Shown in pieces: positions 27,866 through 36,371 of a stretch of DNA of 64,000 nt (position 1 is its first letter; the number at the start of each line of letters is the position of its first letter). Origin of the DNA: Akkermansiaceae bacterium (GTDB taxonomy: Bacteria; Verrucomicrobiota; Verrucomicrobiia; Verrucomicrobiales; Akkermansiaceae); contig JAGYIT010000014.1 of assembly GCA_018402445.1 (NCBI GenBank), forward strand, positions 114,238 through 178,237. Direction: 5' to 3'. The translations under genes were made by a program, and so were the position numbers. Under the pieces are notes generated by a model, which was not told where the DNA came from, did no database searches, and worked only from the letters and a program-made list of their open reading frames with translations.

Positions 27866-29734
27866 TCACTTGACCGCGACGGGGCGCGCGAGGGGAAGAA
27901 TGATCTCGAAGGGGAAAGCGAGGTCTCCCTCTAGGTCGCCGCTGCTGGAGAGGCTTTTGATGATCTGCTCGTCGCTGAGCGGGATGTCTTTTCCGTTCGG
28001 CGCCTTGGCACTGAAGCTGAAGCTCGTCGAGTTCTCGCGGAGTCGCTTGAGTAGATCGGAGACGATGTTCTGGCTGCGCGCGTTCTCGCGCCAGAAGCCC
28101 TTGATCACGATCGCGTTGGCGGCGGGAACGGACGGCTTGGCCTGGTTGAGACGGTTCGCGCCGGGGGGCGGCTTGTTGCCCTCCTGACCCGCGGCGGGAG
28201 GGTCGGCGATCGCGCTGACGTTGTTCTGGTTGGAGGTGAAATCCGTTTTTACCACCGGACGCGCGACGACCCGCGCCGCGCCGGCGACGACCGGAGCCAC
28301 CGGATTGTAGTCATAAAGCGGGGTCATTTCCGTGATCCAGACGGAATCGCTGGCGAAGGCTCCGCGGAGTTCGCCCATGAGGTCGAACCAATACGCGTGG
28401 TCGGATTCGACCTTGGTGTAGGAGTCGGCGACGAGGGACAGCTCGCCTTCCTTCCTGAGGAGGGCGCGGATCTGGGTCTCTATGGGGACGAGTCCATCGC
28501 GGGTTTCGCTCATCGTGCGGTTCCTGTCCTCCGCGTTTCCGGCGGCGACGAACTGGAGCGCGGCGTAGATGGCGAAGCCGAGGATCAGCAGCGCGGCCGC
28601 CGTTATGAGGAAAGGTTTGCGTTTCTCCTCCGCGCGGATGACCTCCACGGCGGAGGGAACGAGGTCAATGTTGATCGTGGATTTGCCGATTCCGCGCAGG
28701 CCGAGGCCGACCAGCTCGCCCATGGTATGAGCCTCGCGCTGGAGCAGCTCGGTATCCATCCCCTTGCCGATCGCGATTTTCGCGAGCGGATTGAAGAACT
28801 CGACGGGAAGCCCGAGCTTTTCCTGGAAGAACTCAAGGGTGTAGGGGAGGTTGGCTCCGCCGCCGGCGAGGAGGACTTTCCTCGGCGCGTTGCCGCCGTG
28901 CTGGCTGCGGTAGTAGTTGGTGGTGCGGGCGATTTCGGCAGGCAGGCGGGTGAGAGCGTTGCGGATCACCATGGCGAGGGCTGCGAGAGCTTCGTCCATT
29001 GTCTCGGTGTGGCCGCCGCCGAGAGCGACGAGGCCGTTGGTGACCTTCTGGTGCTCCGCCTCGGGGAAAGTGATGTTATATTCTTTCGCGATGGCGGCGC
29101 TGATCGACGCGCCGCCGATCGCCACGCTGCGGGTGAAGAAGCGTTTGCCATCGAGGTAAAGCAGGTTGCTGGTCTTCGCGCCGATATCAATGATCAGGAT
29201 CGGCTCCTCCGGGGACCCGTAGGCGGAGTGGAAGGCGTTGTAGAGAGCCATCGGTGCGACATCCACCTCCAGTGTGGTGAGGCCGGACTCCGTCACCGTG
29301 TCGTTGATCTCGTCGAGGGCGTCGCCCTTGATGGCAACGATCACGACCTCCTTGTCGCCCACGCTTTCGATCATCTCGTAGTCCCAGACGACTTCGTTGA
29401 TCGGGAAAGGGACATGTTGCTGGGCTTCGAAGGTGACGAGCTGCTCGATGTTATCTTCCTGCAGCGGGGGGAGCTTTACGAAACGGGTGAAGACGGCCTG
29501 CCCGGAGATCGCGTAGCGGATCTTGGCGCGGGGGATCTTGAGTTTCTCAATGAGTTCCTCAAGCGCGACGCGGATCTGGGCTTCGCGCGAAGCCTCAAAG
29601 GCGGGGTCCGCGATGATTGCATCGGTTTCATACGCTTTCAGGATGAGGCCGCCGCTCTTCGATGTCTCGAAGACGGCCATGCCGATTCGTTGTGAGCCTA
29701 GGTTGAGTGCGACGGTGGTCTGGGTCTCGGCCAT
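27866..29734 (-). CDS. PilM-like ATPase with fused PilN-like tail, Amuc_1101-like
   Basis: 622 residues from MAETQTTVALNLGSQRIG at 29734. The frame is open further up, but the extra 60 residues overlap the previous gene and look spurious. Residues 1-370 form an actin/FtsA-like PilM domain with phosphate-loop motifs (VALNLGSQRIGMAVF, IIDIGAKTSNLLYL, VLLAGGGANLPY). One membrane helix lies at about 430-450, followed by a PilN-like periplasmic coiled-coil/alpha-beta region. PilM and PilN normally are separate inner-membrane alignment proteins of type IV pili; here both are in one chain. It lies between the Amuc_1102-like and Amuc_1100-like genes. Confidence 0.85.
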   Translation of the reverse strand: MAETQTTVALNLGSQRIGMAVFETSKSGGLILKAYETDAIIADPAFEASREAQIRVALEELIEKLKIPRAKIRYAISGQAVFTRFVKLPPLQEDNIEQLVTFEAQQHVPFPINEVVWDYEMIESVGDKEVVIVAIKGDALDEINDTVTESGLTTLEVDVAPMALYNAFHSAYGSPEEPILIIDIGAKTSNLLYLDGKRFFTRSVAIGGASISAAIAKEYNITFPEAEHQKVTNGLVALGGGHTETMDEALAALAMVIRNALTRLPAEIARTTNYYRSQHGGNAPRKVLLAGGGANLPYTLEFFQEKLGLPVEFFNPLAKIAIGKGMDTELLQREAHTMGELVGLGLRGIGKSTINIDLVPSAVEVIRAEEKRKPFLITAAALLILGFAIYAALQFVAAGNAEDRNRTMSETRDGLVPIETQIRALLRKEGELSLVADSYTKVESDHAYWFDLMGELRGAFASDSVWITEMTPLYDYNPVAPVVAGAARVVARPVVKTDFTSNQNNVSAIADPPAAGQEGNKPPPGANRLNQAKPSVPAANAIVIKGFWRENARSQNIVSDLLKRLRENSTSFSFSAKAPNGKDIPLSDEQIIKSLSSSGDLEGDLAFPFEIILPLARPVAVK

Positions 29735-29790
29735 GGTGATGGGGCGATCGGTGGAAACGTGGTGTGGTCGGGAGGTGGAGCGGGGGGGTA

Positions 29791-30417
29791 TCAGCGGCGT
29801 TCGATGAGAATCTCTGCGTAGCGGTCCCACCACATCATGGCGAAGGCGGACTCGTTCTTGTCGAGAAGAGGCACGGTATCGCTGCGCGAGATCTTGTCGG
29901 AGGCGACGTTCCACCAGCCCGGCTTATTCTTGTCGGTTTCCTGGGCAACCTTCTCACCGTTGATGAGCACCTCGTATCCGACGAGGTAAACGGCTTTCTT
30001 GCCGCCGCCGTCAGATCCGGTGAGCCGTTTCACCGAGGAGGGGGAAAGGTAAACAGAAGAGTAGATTTCCTCGTCGAGCGGAACATTCACGTGAGTGACA
30101 TCCTTGGTGAGGAGTAGGTAGGCGCCGCGCTTGTCGGGATGTTCTACGGCGACATACCATTTCACGAGAATGCGCTCCGCGGTCTTCGAAGGGGGAGCTG
30201 GATCCATCTGGATCTTGATGGATGCCTCGATCTCGAGCCAGTCCTTGGGCTTGAAGGATTTCTGCTTGCCCCCGCTGAACTCCGGCGAGGGCAGGTCGTC
30301 GAAACTCGGCTTCTTGCCCTCGACCTTGTAGGACTGGGCGTGAGCCGTGGAGTGGCTGAGGGCGCCGATCGCGGCGCAGGTGAGGGCGGTGAATAGGCTT
30401 TGTCGGATCGTTCGCAT
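29791..30417 (-). CDS. Exported Amuc_1102-like protein
   Basis: 208 residues with a cleavable signal peptide (cut near AHAQ). A single beta-sandwich-like domain follows, without catalytic motifs. Conserved tokens are FKPKDWLEIEASIKI and NKPGWWNVASDK. It is the first gene of the pilus-like operon, 56 bases before the PilM-like start, and is divergent from aroD (157-base shared upstream region). The role in the pilus-like system is unknown. The assignment rests on gene order, size and exported beta-rich character. Confidence 0.72.
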   Translation of the reverse strand: MRTIRQSLFTALTCAAIGALSHSTAHAQSYKVEGKKPSFDDLPSPEFSGGKQKSFKPKDWLEIEASIKIQMDPAPPSKTAERILVKWYVAVEHPDKRGAYLLLTKDVTHVNVPLDEEIYSSVYLSPSSVKRLTGSDGGGKKAVYLVGYEVLINGEKVAQETDKNKPGWWNVASDKISRSDTVPLLDKNESAFAMMWWDRYAEILIERR

Positions 30418-30574
30418 ACGCTTCAGGTTTCAAGGGAAAGTAGGGAACAGGATCGCGGGTTGGCCAGATAAAAGGTGGCGTCAGGGCAATTTTTCTCAAG
30501 CTTTGGGAAGCTCTTCATGCGTGGAGCGGGACAATCCATTGACGAATGGTGCGCGGGATGGCTTGACTGGCGGC

Positions 30575-31288
30575 ATGCCGCGCCCGTCATTCGCCTTTCC
30601 CGGTTCCGTTCCTCTTGTGGTTGGCAGTGTCGGGGACATCGCTTCGCTGGCGGAGGCGACACCTGCGGCGCTTGCCGAGCAATGCGACATCGCCGAGGTG
30701 CGGCTCGATCTTTTCCACGCGGAACACCGTGAAATGGGAGCGGCTCTCTGGCGGCATCTACTCCCTTTTCCGCTCCTCTTCACGGCGCGTTGCCACGCCG
30801 AGGGATCGCCATTCGATCTGAATGCCCAAACACGGGCGAGCATGCTGCGAGACGCGCTGCCGGACGCCTGTTTGATCGACATTGAGGCGGCATCCGCGTC
30901 TGCGATGGAGGATCTCGTTTCTGAAATGCGCAGGGAAGGAATCCCGTGGATCGCGTCCTACCACGACTTCGATCAAACGCCCTCCGGCCATAAGTTGGCG
31001 ACCCACGCGGAGATCGCGAAAGAGGCAGGCGCGGCGGCGTTCAAGGTGGCGGCGCGGCTGAGGACCCTGGAGGATCTCAACGCGCTCGTTCGCTTCCAGA
31101 TGGCCGGCTGCGGCATTCCGCTGTCCACCATGGGGATGGGCGCGCTGGCTCCCGTATCGCGGCTGCTCTGCGCCCAGGCAGGCAGCGTCCTGAACTACGG
31201 CTTCATCGGGGAAATGGCCACCGCGCCGGGCCAATGGTCTGCCGCCCGGCTCCGCGACAGCATCCGTTCCCTCCAACCTTTCCGCTGA
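30575..31288 (+). CDS. aroD: 3-dehydroquinate dehydratase, type I
   Basis: 237 residues from MPRPSFAFPG at 30575; the longer open frame upstream runs through the promoter region. A class I dehydratase dehydrates 3-dehydroquinate to 3-dehydroshikimate via a Schiff base. The catalytic His lies in ASYHDF and the Schiff-base Lys in AAFKVAA. The N-terminal block AEVRLDLF is the substrate-binding strand. The gene lies two bases upstream of aroE, so the two consecutive shikimate steps are cotranscribed. Confidence 0.93.
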   Translation: MPRPSFAFPGSVPLVVGSVGDIASLAEATPAALAEQCDIAEVRLDLFHAEHREMGAALWRHLLPFPLLFTARCHAEGSPFDLNAQTRASMLRDALPDACLIDIEAASASAMEDLVSEMRREGIPWIASYHDFDQTPSGHKLATHAEIAKEAGAAAFKVAARLRTLEDLNALVRFQMAGCGIPLSTMGMGALAPVSRLLCAQAGSVLNYGFIGEMATAPGQWSAARLRDSIRSLQPFR

Positions 31289-31290
31289 AA

Positions 31291-32184
31291 ATGCATCCAT
31301 TTCATACTCTCGAAACGCTCCCCGGTGCGGCGGCCGGCCCGGAGCCCGCACGGCTCGCAGTCCTCGGGAATCCCGTTTCCCACTCCGCCTCGCCCCAGCT
31401 CCACCAACCCGCGCTCGACGCGCTCGGGATCGCCGCGAGCTATGTGCGGCTTGAGGTGGAGCCGGGTGATTTACCGAAGGCCTTCGCGCTGATGGCGGAG
31501 CTGGGTTTCATCGGCTGCAACGTGACGGTGCCGCACAAGTTTGAGGCGATGGGAAGCTGCTCCGAGGTCTCGGGCCAAGCACAACTTCTAGGCGCAGTTA
31601 ACACGGTGGTTTTCCGCGACGGCGGCACCATCGGATACAACACCGACGGGCCGGGATTCCGCGAGGCGATCGCCGAATCCTTCGGGCTGGATCTGGGGAA
31701 AGCGAGCACCCTCATCCTCGGAGCGGGCGGCGGCGCGGGGCAGGCCATCGCCACCCAATGCGCGCTGGGACAACCCGCGGAACTCACCCTAGTGAACCGC
31801 GACGTCGCGAAAATCAGATCACTCGCGGAGCGGCTGCGCGACATATCCCCGGAAACCGTGATCCACGCGCTCGGCTTCGGCGATCCTTCGTTGCGCGTGC
31901 GCTGCCACCGTGCCGACCTGATCGTGCAGACCACCTCGCTGGGTCTCAAGGAAGGCGATTCCAAGGTGATCCCGGAAAGCCATTTCGCCTCGGGTTCCTG
32001 CGCCTACGACACGATCTACCAGCCGCCGGAAACGCCATTCCTCGCCACTGCGAAACGCGCGGGCTGCCGAACGGATAACGGCCTGAGCCTGCTGATCCAC
32101 CAGGGAGCCATCGCTTTCCAGCACTGGTTCCCCGGCACTGATCCGTTGCCCCACATGCGACGCGCGATGGCAGGGGAAAGATAA
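31291..32184 (+). CDS. aroE: Shikimate dehydrogenase
   Basis: 297 residues from ATG 31291. It reduces 3-dehydroshikimate to shikimate with NADPH. Family motifs: GNPVSHSASPQLH (substrate loop), NVTVPHKF with the catalytic Lys, GAVNTV, YNTDGPGF, and the NADP-binding GAGGGAGQA. The start is two bases after the aroD stop. It is followed by a convergent gene, and its frame is complete. Confidence 0.95.
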   Translation: MHPFHTLETLPGAAAGPEPARLAVLGNPVSHSASPQLHQPALDALGIAASYVRLEVEPGDLPKAFALMAELGFIGCNVTVPHKFEAMGSCSEVSGQAQLLGAVNTVVFRDGGTIGYNTDGPGFREAIAESFGLDLGKASTLILGAGGGAGQAIATQCALGQPAELTLVNRDVAKIRSLAERLRDISPETVIHALGFGDPSLRVRCHRADLIVQTTSLGLKEGDSKVIPESHFASGSCAYDTIYQPPETPFLATAKRAGCRTDNGLSLLIHQGAIAFQHWFPGTDPLPHMRRAMAGER

Positions 32185-32194
32185 TATTTTGCGG

Positions 32195-33343
32195 TTAGTT
32201 GTTTCCGAAAAGATCGTCCTTCAAGTTGCCCAAATCGAATCCGACCTCATCGGCATTGATCCAATGGCAGGCGACCACCTCCTCGAGGCTGAAGCTCCTG
32301 ACCCCGCCGAACTCGCCGCGCTTGATCCGCACCCGCACCCGCACCAAGCCCTCGGGTTCCATCGGCTCCATGGTTCCACCGAAAAGTTTCTGCCCCGATT
32401 CCTTCGCGTCGAATGCGGCTTGCAGCAGAAGGCCTTCGTCGCTGCGGCGGTCCACCACCATTTCGGGCGATTCCATACCGGTTTCCGAGGGGTTTCCGAA
32501 CACCGTTGAGAGCAGCGCGAAACGCAGGCGCGAGCCGCCGCGCTCCGCCTCCCCGCCCATCCTCATCTTTCTCGCCAACAAGCGGAACTCCGCCTCCTCC
32601 GGTCCTTCTCCCGCCAGGAAAAGCGCCCAAGGATGCCCGCCATAGCGGCTGAAGTGCTCCCAGTCCAGCTTCCACGTCGCGCCGTCCCTGCGGAAAACCG
32701 AGTCGAACTCGACGCCCTCCGCGCCTTGCCAGCGAATCTCGATCATCCACTCGTCACCCACCCGGACAGGCTCTTGGCCGACCCTTTTCAGATCCCTTGC
32801 ATCAACCCTCGGGAAAGCGTTGCCTTGGTAGAAATTCGCCATTTTTCCGGCCGTGGCGATGGGATCGGCAACGAACTGATTGCGGATCTCGGGGGTGCCG
32901 CCGGTGAGGAAACCAGCGAGCGCCCGGTGGCAGTCGGGGAGAGCCTGACTGAGCAGCGCGATCCTCTCGTCCGCCATGGTGCCCTCGGCGAGATTGTCCT
33001 GTCCCGCGTTACCGAGCCGGGCCTTCCTTGCAGCGGCTTCTCGCGCCCCGTTGACCTTCATCAGGACGAACAGCGACATCAGGATCATCCATGCGAGGAT
33101 CACCCGCATCATGATGCTTTTTTTGCGCCTCTTGCGCACGGCGCGCTGGCCGCCCTCATCGAGGGTTTTCCCCTGCTTCTCGAACACGAAAAGCTCCCTC
33201 TCGGGCGCGCGCCCCGTCTCGGCGGGCAATACGCCGGTTCCCGGTTTACGTTGGCATTCCGTGCACGTCCTTTCATTATCCACGCCGAGACTGGATTCGA
33301 AGAGCGCGCCGCAGTGCCCGCAGTGATACCAAGATTGTTTCAT
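32195..33343 (-). CDS. Zinc-ribbon/TM protein, function unknown (paralog A)
   Basis: 382 residues from MKQSWYHCGHCG at 33343. The N-terminus is a zinc ribbon (CGHC near 8-11, CTEC near 27-30). A basic stretch (RKRRKKS) and one membrane helix (about 80-98) follow, then a C-terminal alpha/beta domain (about 130-380) with FRRDGATWKLDWEHFSRY. The neighbour at 33363 has the same TM plus C-terminal layout, including FFRQDGDALKMDWK and a similar ending, so the two are diverged tandem copies. The start could be nine codons upstream. The likely topology is a cytoplasmic zinc ribbon with a periplasmic C-domain. No known function. Confidence 0.75.
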   Translation of the reverse strand: MKQSWYHCGHCGALFESSLGVDNERTCTECQRKPGTGVLPAETGRAPERELFVFEKQGKTLDEGGQRAVRKRRKKSIMMRVILAWMILMSLFVLMKVNGAREAAARKARLGNAGQDNLAEGTMADERIALLSQALPDCHRALAGFLTGGTPEIRNQFVADPIATAGKMANFYQGNAFPRVDARDLKRVGQEPVRVGDEWMIEIRWQGAEGVEFDSVFRRDGATWKLDWEHFSRYGGHPWALFLAGEGPEEAEFRLLARKMRMGGEAERGGSRLRFALLSTVFGNPSETGMESPEMVVDRRSDEGLLLQAAFDAKESGQKLFGGTMEPMEPEGLVRVRVRIKRGEFGGVRSFSLEEVVACHWINADEVGFDLGNLKDDLFGNN

Positions 33344-33362
33344 CGTTGCGTTGTCCAGGCAC

Positions 33363-34823
33363 TCACTCATCGAGCCAGTTGAGGCGCACCAGATTCGTGA
33401 TCATCCATTGGTTAGGGAGGGATTCCGTCGGGCCCCGCTCCAGCGAGACAACCACCGCGACCTCTGTCTGCGCCTCGCCGGTGATCTGGCTCGGCATGAA
33501 CTGGGCGATCAGCTTCGCGTCGAGTTCCCCGTCGACTTTGGCATATCCCCAGAGACTGTCCTGCCCGTCCGGAGACCCCAGCCGAAACGCCCGGAACTCG
33601 CCTTCCGGCAGCGGGAAGGTATGGAAATCCGCTGGGGAAAGCCATGCCCGCACCTCAGAACCATCACCCTGCCCTTTCCTCAGCGTCGCGAAATCCGAGG
33701 AACAGTAACCGACAGTCGCTTTCCAATCCATTTTCAGTGCGTCCCCATCCTGCCTGAAAAACGCCCTAAAGGAGGAGAAATTCGGAAGGCCTCCCTCGAG
33801 CGAGCCATAGCGGGAACCATGCTGCTCCATCACCATCCAGCCGGCCTGGTCGTCGGGCTTCCATCCCGTCTCCACCCCCAGCGGTTCCCAGCGTTCCTCG
33901 ACTAGGGCGGAGACCTCCTCGGGGCGGTGCAGAATCCCCATGAAATCGGCTGTCGATTTCGCTGTTGCGTATTTCGCAAATATCCCTTTCGCCTCCTCTT
34001 GGCCGGCCGTGAGCATCGCCATCATGTCGCTATCATCTCCTCCCGCTCCCGCATCGGTCTCCTCGGGGACCAACTGGCTGAACATGGATTTCTCACGGCT
34101 TTTATTCCCGCCGGAAGGATCGCTGAGCACCACGGCGACAACCACCAGCGCAACCACGCCGATACCGGTGTAAAGCATCCACTGCAAGGAGCCGCGCGCG
34201 CCTTTCTCCCCCCAGTCGGCACGCTCCCCGCGCGAGAACCGCCGCCGCGGCAGCGCGGCGTTCTTGGCCGTCTTTTCCACCTTTTTGAAGTCGGACTTGG
34301 GATACATCTTCGGCACTCGCTGTGCGGCGGGTTCCTGCGCAGCGCCAATCTCCTTCACCCGTAAACGCTTAGCTCCTTGAGAGGGTGGGAGGACGATCCT
34401 CTCCGGAGCGCCCTCCGCCCTTTCGGTGAATGTTGCGGGGGCGTTCCGCAAAGGTTCCGCCACGGAATCCGCAGGCGTCCTATCCACCTCTTGTTTCGCC
34501 GCTTTATTCACTATCTTTATTGCGGTTTTACTTGCGGGCTTCCTGAAAGGTTTTTCCGATTTCTCCAGAGTTTCCTCATCATCTCTACGGGTCTGCCTCT
34601 GCTCCAGGGGCGAGTAGGAACTATCGTCACGACGCTTTTGCCGGGAGTAGTGGTGGTTCAGATGCGGCTTCCGCGATTCCTTCCGAGGCGGGATGCCACG
34701 ATCCGGCCTTTCCGAAGGCTGCCCCGGGATTTGTGTGTCTTGGAGTTCATCCAAATCTCCCCATTCGTCTTCCGGAGAGACGGGAGGAACATGGTTGTTG
34801 GGGTCTTCGAGATCAGTATCCAT
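33363..34823 (-). CDS. TM protein with long polar N-terminus, function unknown (paralog B)
   Basis: 486 residues. The first about 215 residues are disordered and charged (repeats of RR, KK, DE) with no zinc ribbon. One membrane helix follows (about 216-236), then a C-terminal domain like that of its downstream neighbour (paralog A). Its stop lies 19 bases ahead of the paralog A start, and it follows lptE by 27 bases, so lptE, paralog B and paralog A may share a transcript downstream of bamD. This location hints at envelope biogenesis but proves nothing. Confidence 0.7.
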   Translation of the reverse strand: MDTDLEDPNNHVPPVSPEDEWGDLDELQDTQIPGQPSERPDRGIPPRKESRKPHLNHHYSRQKRRDDSSYSPLEQRQTRRDDEETLEKSEKPFRKPASKTAIKIVNKAAKQEVDRTPADSVAEPLRNAPATFTERAEGAPERIVLPPSQGAKRLRVKEIGAAQEPAAQRVPKMYPKSDFKKVEKTAKNAALPRRRFSRGERADWGEKGARGSLQWMLYTGIGVVALVVVAVVLSDPSGGNKSREKSMFSQLVPEETDAGAGGDDSDMMAMLTAGQEEAKGIFAKYATAKSTADFMGILHRPEEVSALVEERWEPLGVETGWKPDDQAGWMVMEQHGSRYGSLEGGLPNFSSFRAFFRQDGDALKMDWKATVGYCSSDFATLRKGQGDGSEVRAWLSPADFHTFPLPEGEFRAFRLGSPDGQDSLWGYAKVDGELDAKLIAQFMPSQITGEAQTEVAVVVSLERGPTESLPNQWMITNLVRLNWLDE

Positions 34824-34850
34824 GCGGGCGTTGCGGGCGGCGTTGAGGGA

Positions 34851-35357
34851 TCAGTAGCCGGAGGAGAGGCGCGTGACGAGGTTTGTACCCGCCCTGCCGA
34901 ATGCGTCCGGAAGTGCATTCCTCCGCGCAGTCTGGAGGTTCGAGTCCGCGAAAAAACTACTGTGCCCGAGGCTGAAACCGGTTGCTAGGATCTTCGTGGG
35001 GTCTTTTGCGTCGCGCAGCGTCCACTCGATCATGACCTCGTTGGTGAGTTCCTCCGCGAGCAGGGAATCCAGACGTGAACTGCGCAGGGTGGAGTAACGG
35101 ATCGCCGCCAGCTTGCCCTCGAGCACCGCGTCGGCGGTGTCGCGGTCGGCGAGGCGATAGGTGCCGTCGCGCACGAACGCATCCGTCACTGCGGTGGTGG
35201 CGAGCGCCTCGGCGCGGGGTTCCTGGGTGCCGTTGGAGAACATTGGCACGGCCACGGTTCTCACCCCCGCGAGGGAAGGCGGCTTCGACCCGCCGAGCTG
35301 ATATCCCGCGCAGGAAACCAGTGCCAGCGCGATCAGGGAAAGAAGTGCATGTCTCAT
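34851..35357 (-). CDS. lptE: LptE-like LPS-assembly lipoprotein
   Basis: 168 residues. Lipobox LVSC at the end of the signal peptide, then mature CAGYQLGG, which is the classic LptE start. The domain contains VAVPMFSNGTQEPRAE and ADAVLEGKLAAIRY. LptE plugs LptD in the outer membrane to insert lipopolysaccharide. The gene follows bamD-like at 21 bases, so two outer-membrane assembly lipoproteins are together. LptE sequences diverge strongly, hence moderate-high confidence. Confidence 0.8.
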   Translation of the reverse strand: MRHALLSLIALALVSCAGYQLGGSKPPSLAGVRTVAVPMFSNGTQEPRAEALATTAVTDAFVRDGTYRLADRDTADAVLEGKLAAIRYSTLRSSRLDSLLAEELTNEVMIEWTLRDAKDPTKILATGFSLGHSSFFADSNLQTARRNALPDAFGRAGTNLVTRLSSGY

Positions 35358-35378
35358 GGGGAAAAATGGGGGAAAGTT

Positions 35379-36314
35379 CTACTCGCCGAGTTCCTTGAGG
35401 CGCGCCTTCGCCTTGTTGTGGGCGTCGCCGGAGCCGGCTTTTTTTAGAACTTCGCGGTAATAGATTTTCGCGGACTCGGTTTGGCCAGATTTGTCGTAGA
35501 ACTCGGCGATCTCCAGCGACCGACCGATCTCGCGGCTGCCGATGTTACCCATCATGCGGCGAGCTTCGCCGTTCTTAGAGTGGCCCGGGTATTGGAGCAG
35601 GTAATCGCTGAAAGCCTCGCGCGAAAGCTCAAGCGTTGCCTGATTACGATTGCCGCGGTCTGCCTCCTCCATGAGCACCATGCCCACGCGGAACAATGCC
35701 TCGGGCGCGTAGGAACTCTCCGGCTGGTCGCGCACCAGCTTCCGGTAGGACTCGATGGCTTTCTTGGACTCCTTCTTGCCCTGGTAAAGCTCGCCGATGG
35801 TGAACTGTGCCTTCGCCGATGTATTGGAGCGCGGTGCGTTGTCGCGCACGGCGGCGAGCATCTCCACGGTCTTCTCAGTGGAAAGCTTCGTCTTCAGCCC
35901 CGCGAAGGAGGATTTCACATCGCCGTCGGCCGCCGACTGCGCCATCCGCGCCTGGCGGTCGAGCGCCTTGGAATACAGGCCGCTGCCTTGGTATCGCGTC
36001 AGGAATTTCTGGTAGGCCTGGAAGGATTTCTGGATATCGCCCTGCTGCTCAAGCAGCTCCGCCTGGCGGAAGCGCGCCTGCGCTGCGGAGGGTGCGAAGG
36101 GATACCTGTCCGCCATCCGCTCGTATTGCTTGATCGCGGATGAGCGTTTCCCCGAGTCGTCGGCGGCCTTCGCCTTCGCGTAAAGAGCCTCGCCCTCGGC
36201 CGAAGCCGCCTGGGTGTTTCCGGCAAGCCTCATCGTATCATCGTCGTTGCCGCAGGAAACCGACAACACCGCATACGCCAGCACGGCCAAAGCCCAAGAA
36301 AATCGCTTCGTCAT
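35379..36314 (-). CDS. BamD-like outer-membrane assembly lipoprotein (TPR)
   Basis: 311 residues. A signal peptide ends in the lipobox SVSC, so it is lipid-anchored. The rest is TPR helices with YERMADRYPFAPSAAQARFRQAELL, an arrangement typical of BamD/YfiO, continuing in further repeats (about 150-300), longer than E. coli BamD. BamD supports BamA in inserting beta-barrel proteins. The neighbouring lptE supports an envelope role. It may be a more general TPR lipoprotein. Confidence 0.72.
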   Translation of the reverse strand: MTKRFSWALAVLAYAVLSVSCGNDDDTMRLAGNTQAASAEGEALYAKAKAADDSGKRSSAIKQYERMADRYPFAPSAAQARFRQAELLEQQGDIQKSFQAYQKFLTRYQGSGLYSKALDRQARMAQSAADGDVKSSFAGLKTKLSTEKTVEMLAAVRDNAPRSNTSAKAQFTIGELYQGKKESKKAIESYRKLVRDQPESSYAPEALFRVGMVLMEEADRGNRNQATLELSREAFSDYLLQYPGHSKNGEARRMMGNIGSREIGRSLEIAEFYDKSGQTESAKIYYREVLKKAGSGDAHNKAKARLKELGE

Positions 36315-36371
36315 GCCGGGAACATAGGAAGTTTAGCGCGGGGTGGAAGATGAAATTGCGTTTTCATCCAA

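Noticed and set aside
29735..29914. 60-residue N-terminal extension of the PilM-like protein
   Set aside because: It overlaps the preceding gene, is rich in Arg and Pro, and is absent from the PilM family.
30347..30574. 76-codon N-terminal extension of aroD
   Set aside because: It reads through the divergent promoter region, lacks similarity to type I dehydratases, and the family-typical start is at 30575.
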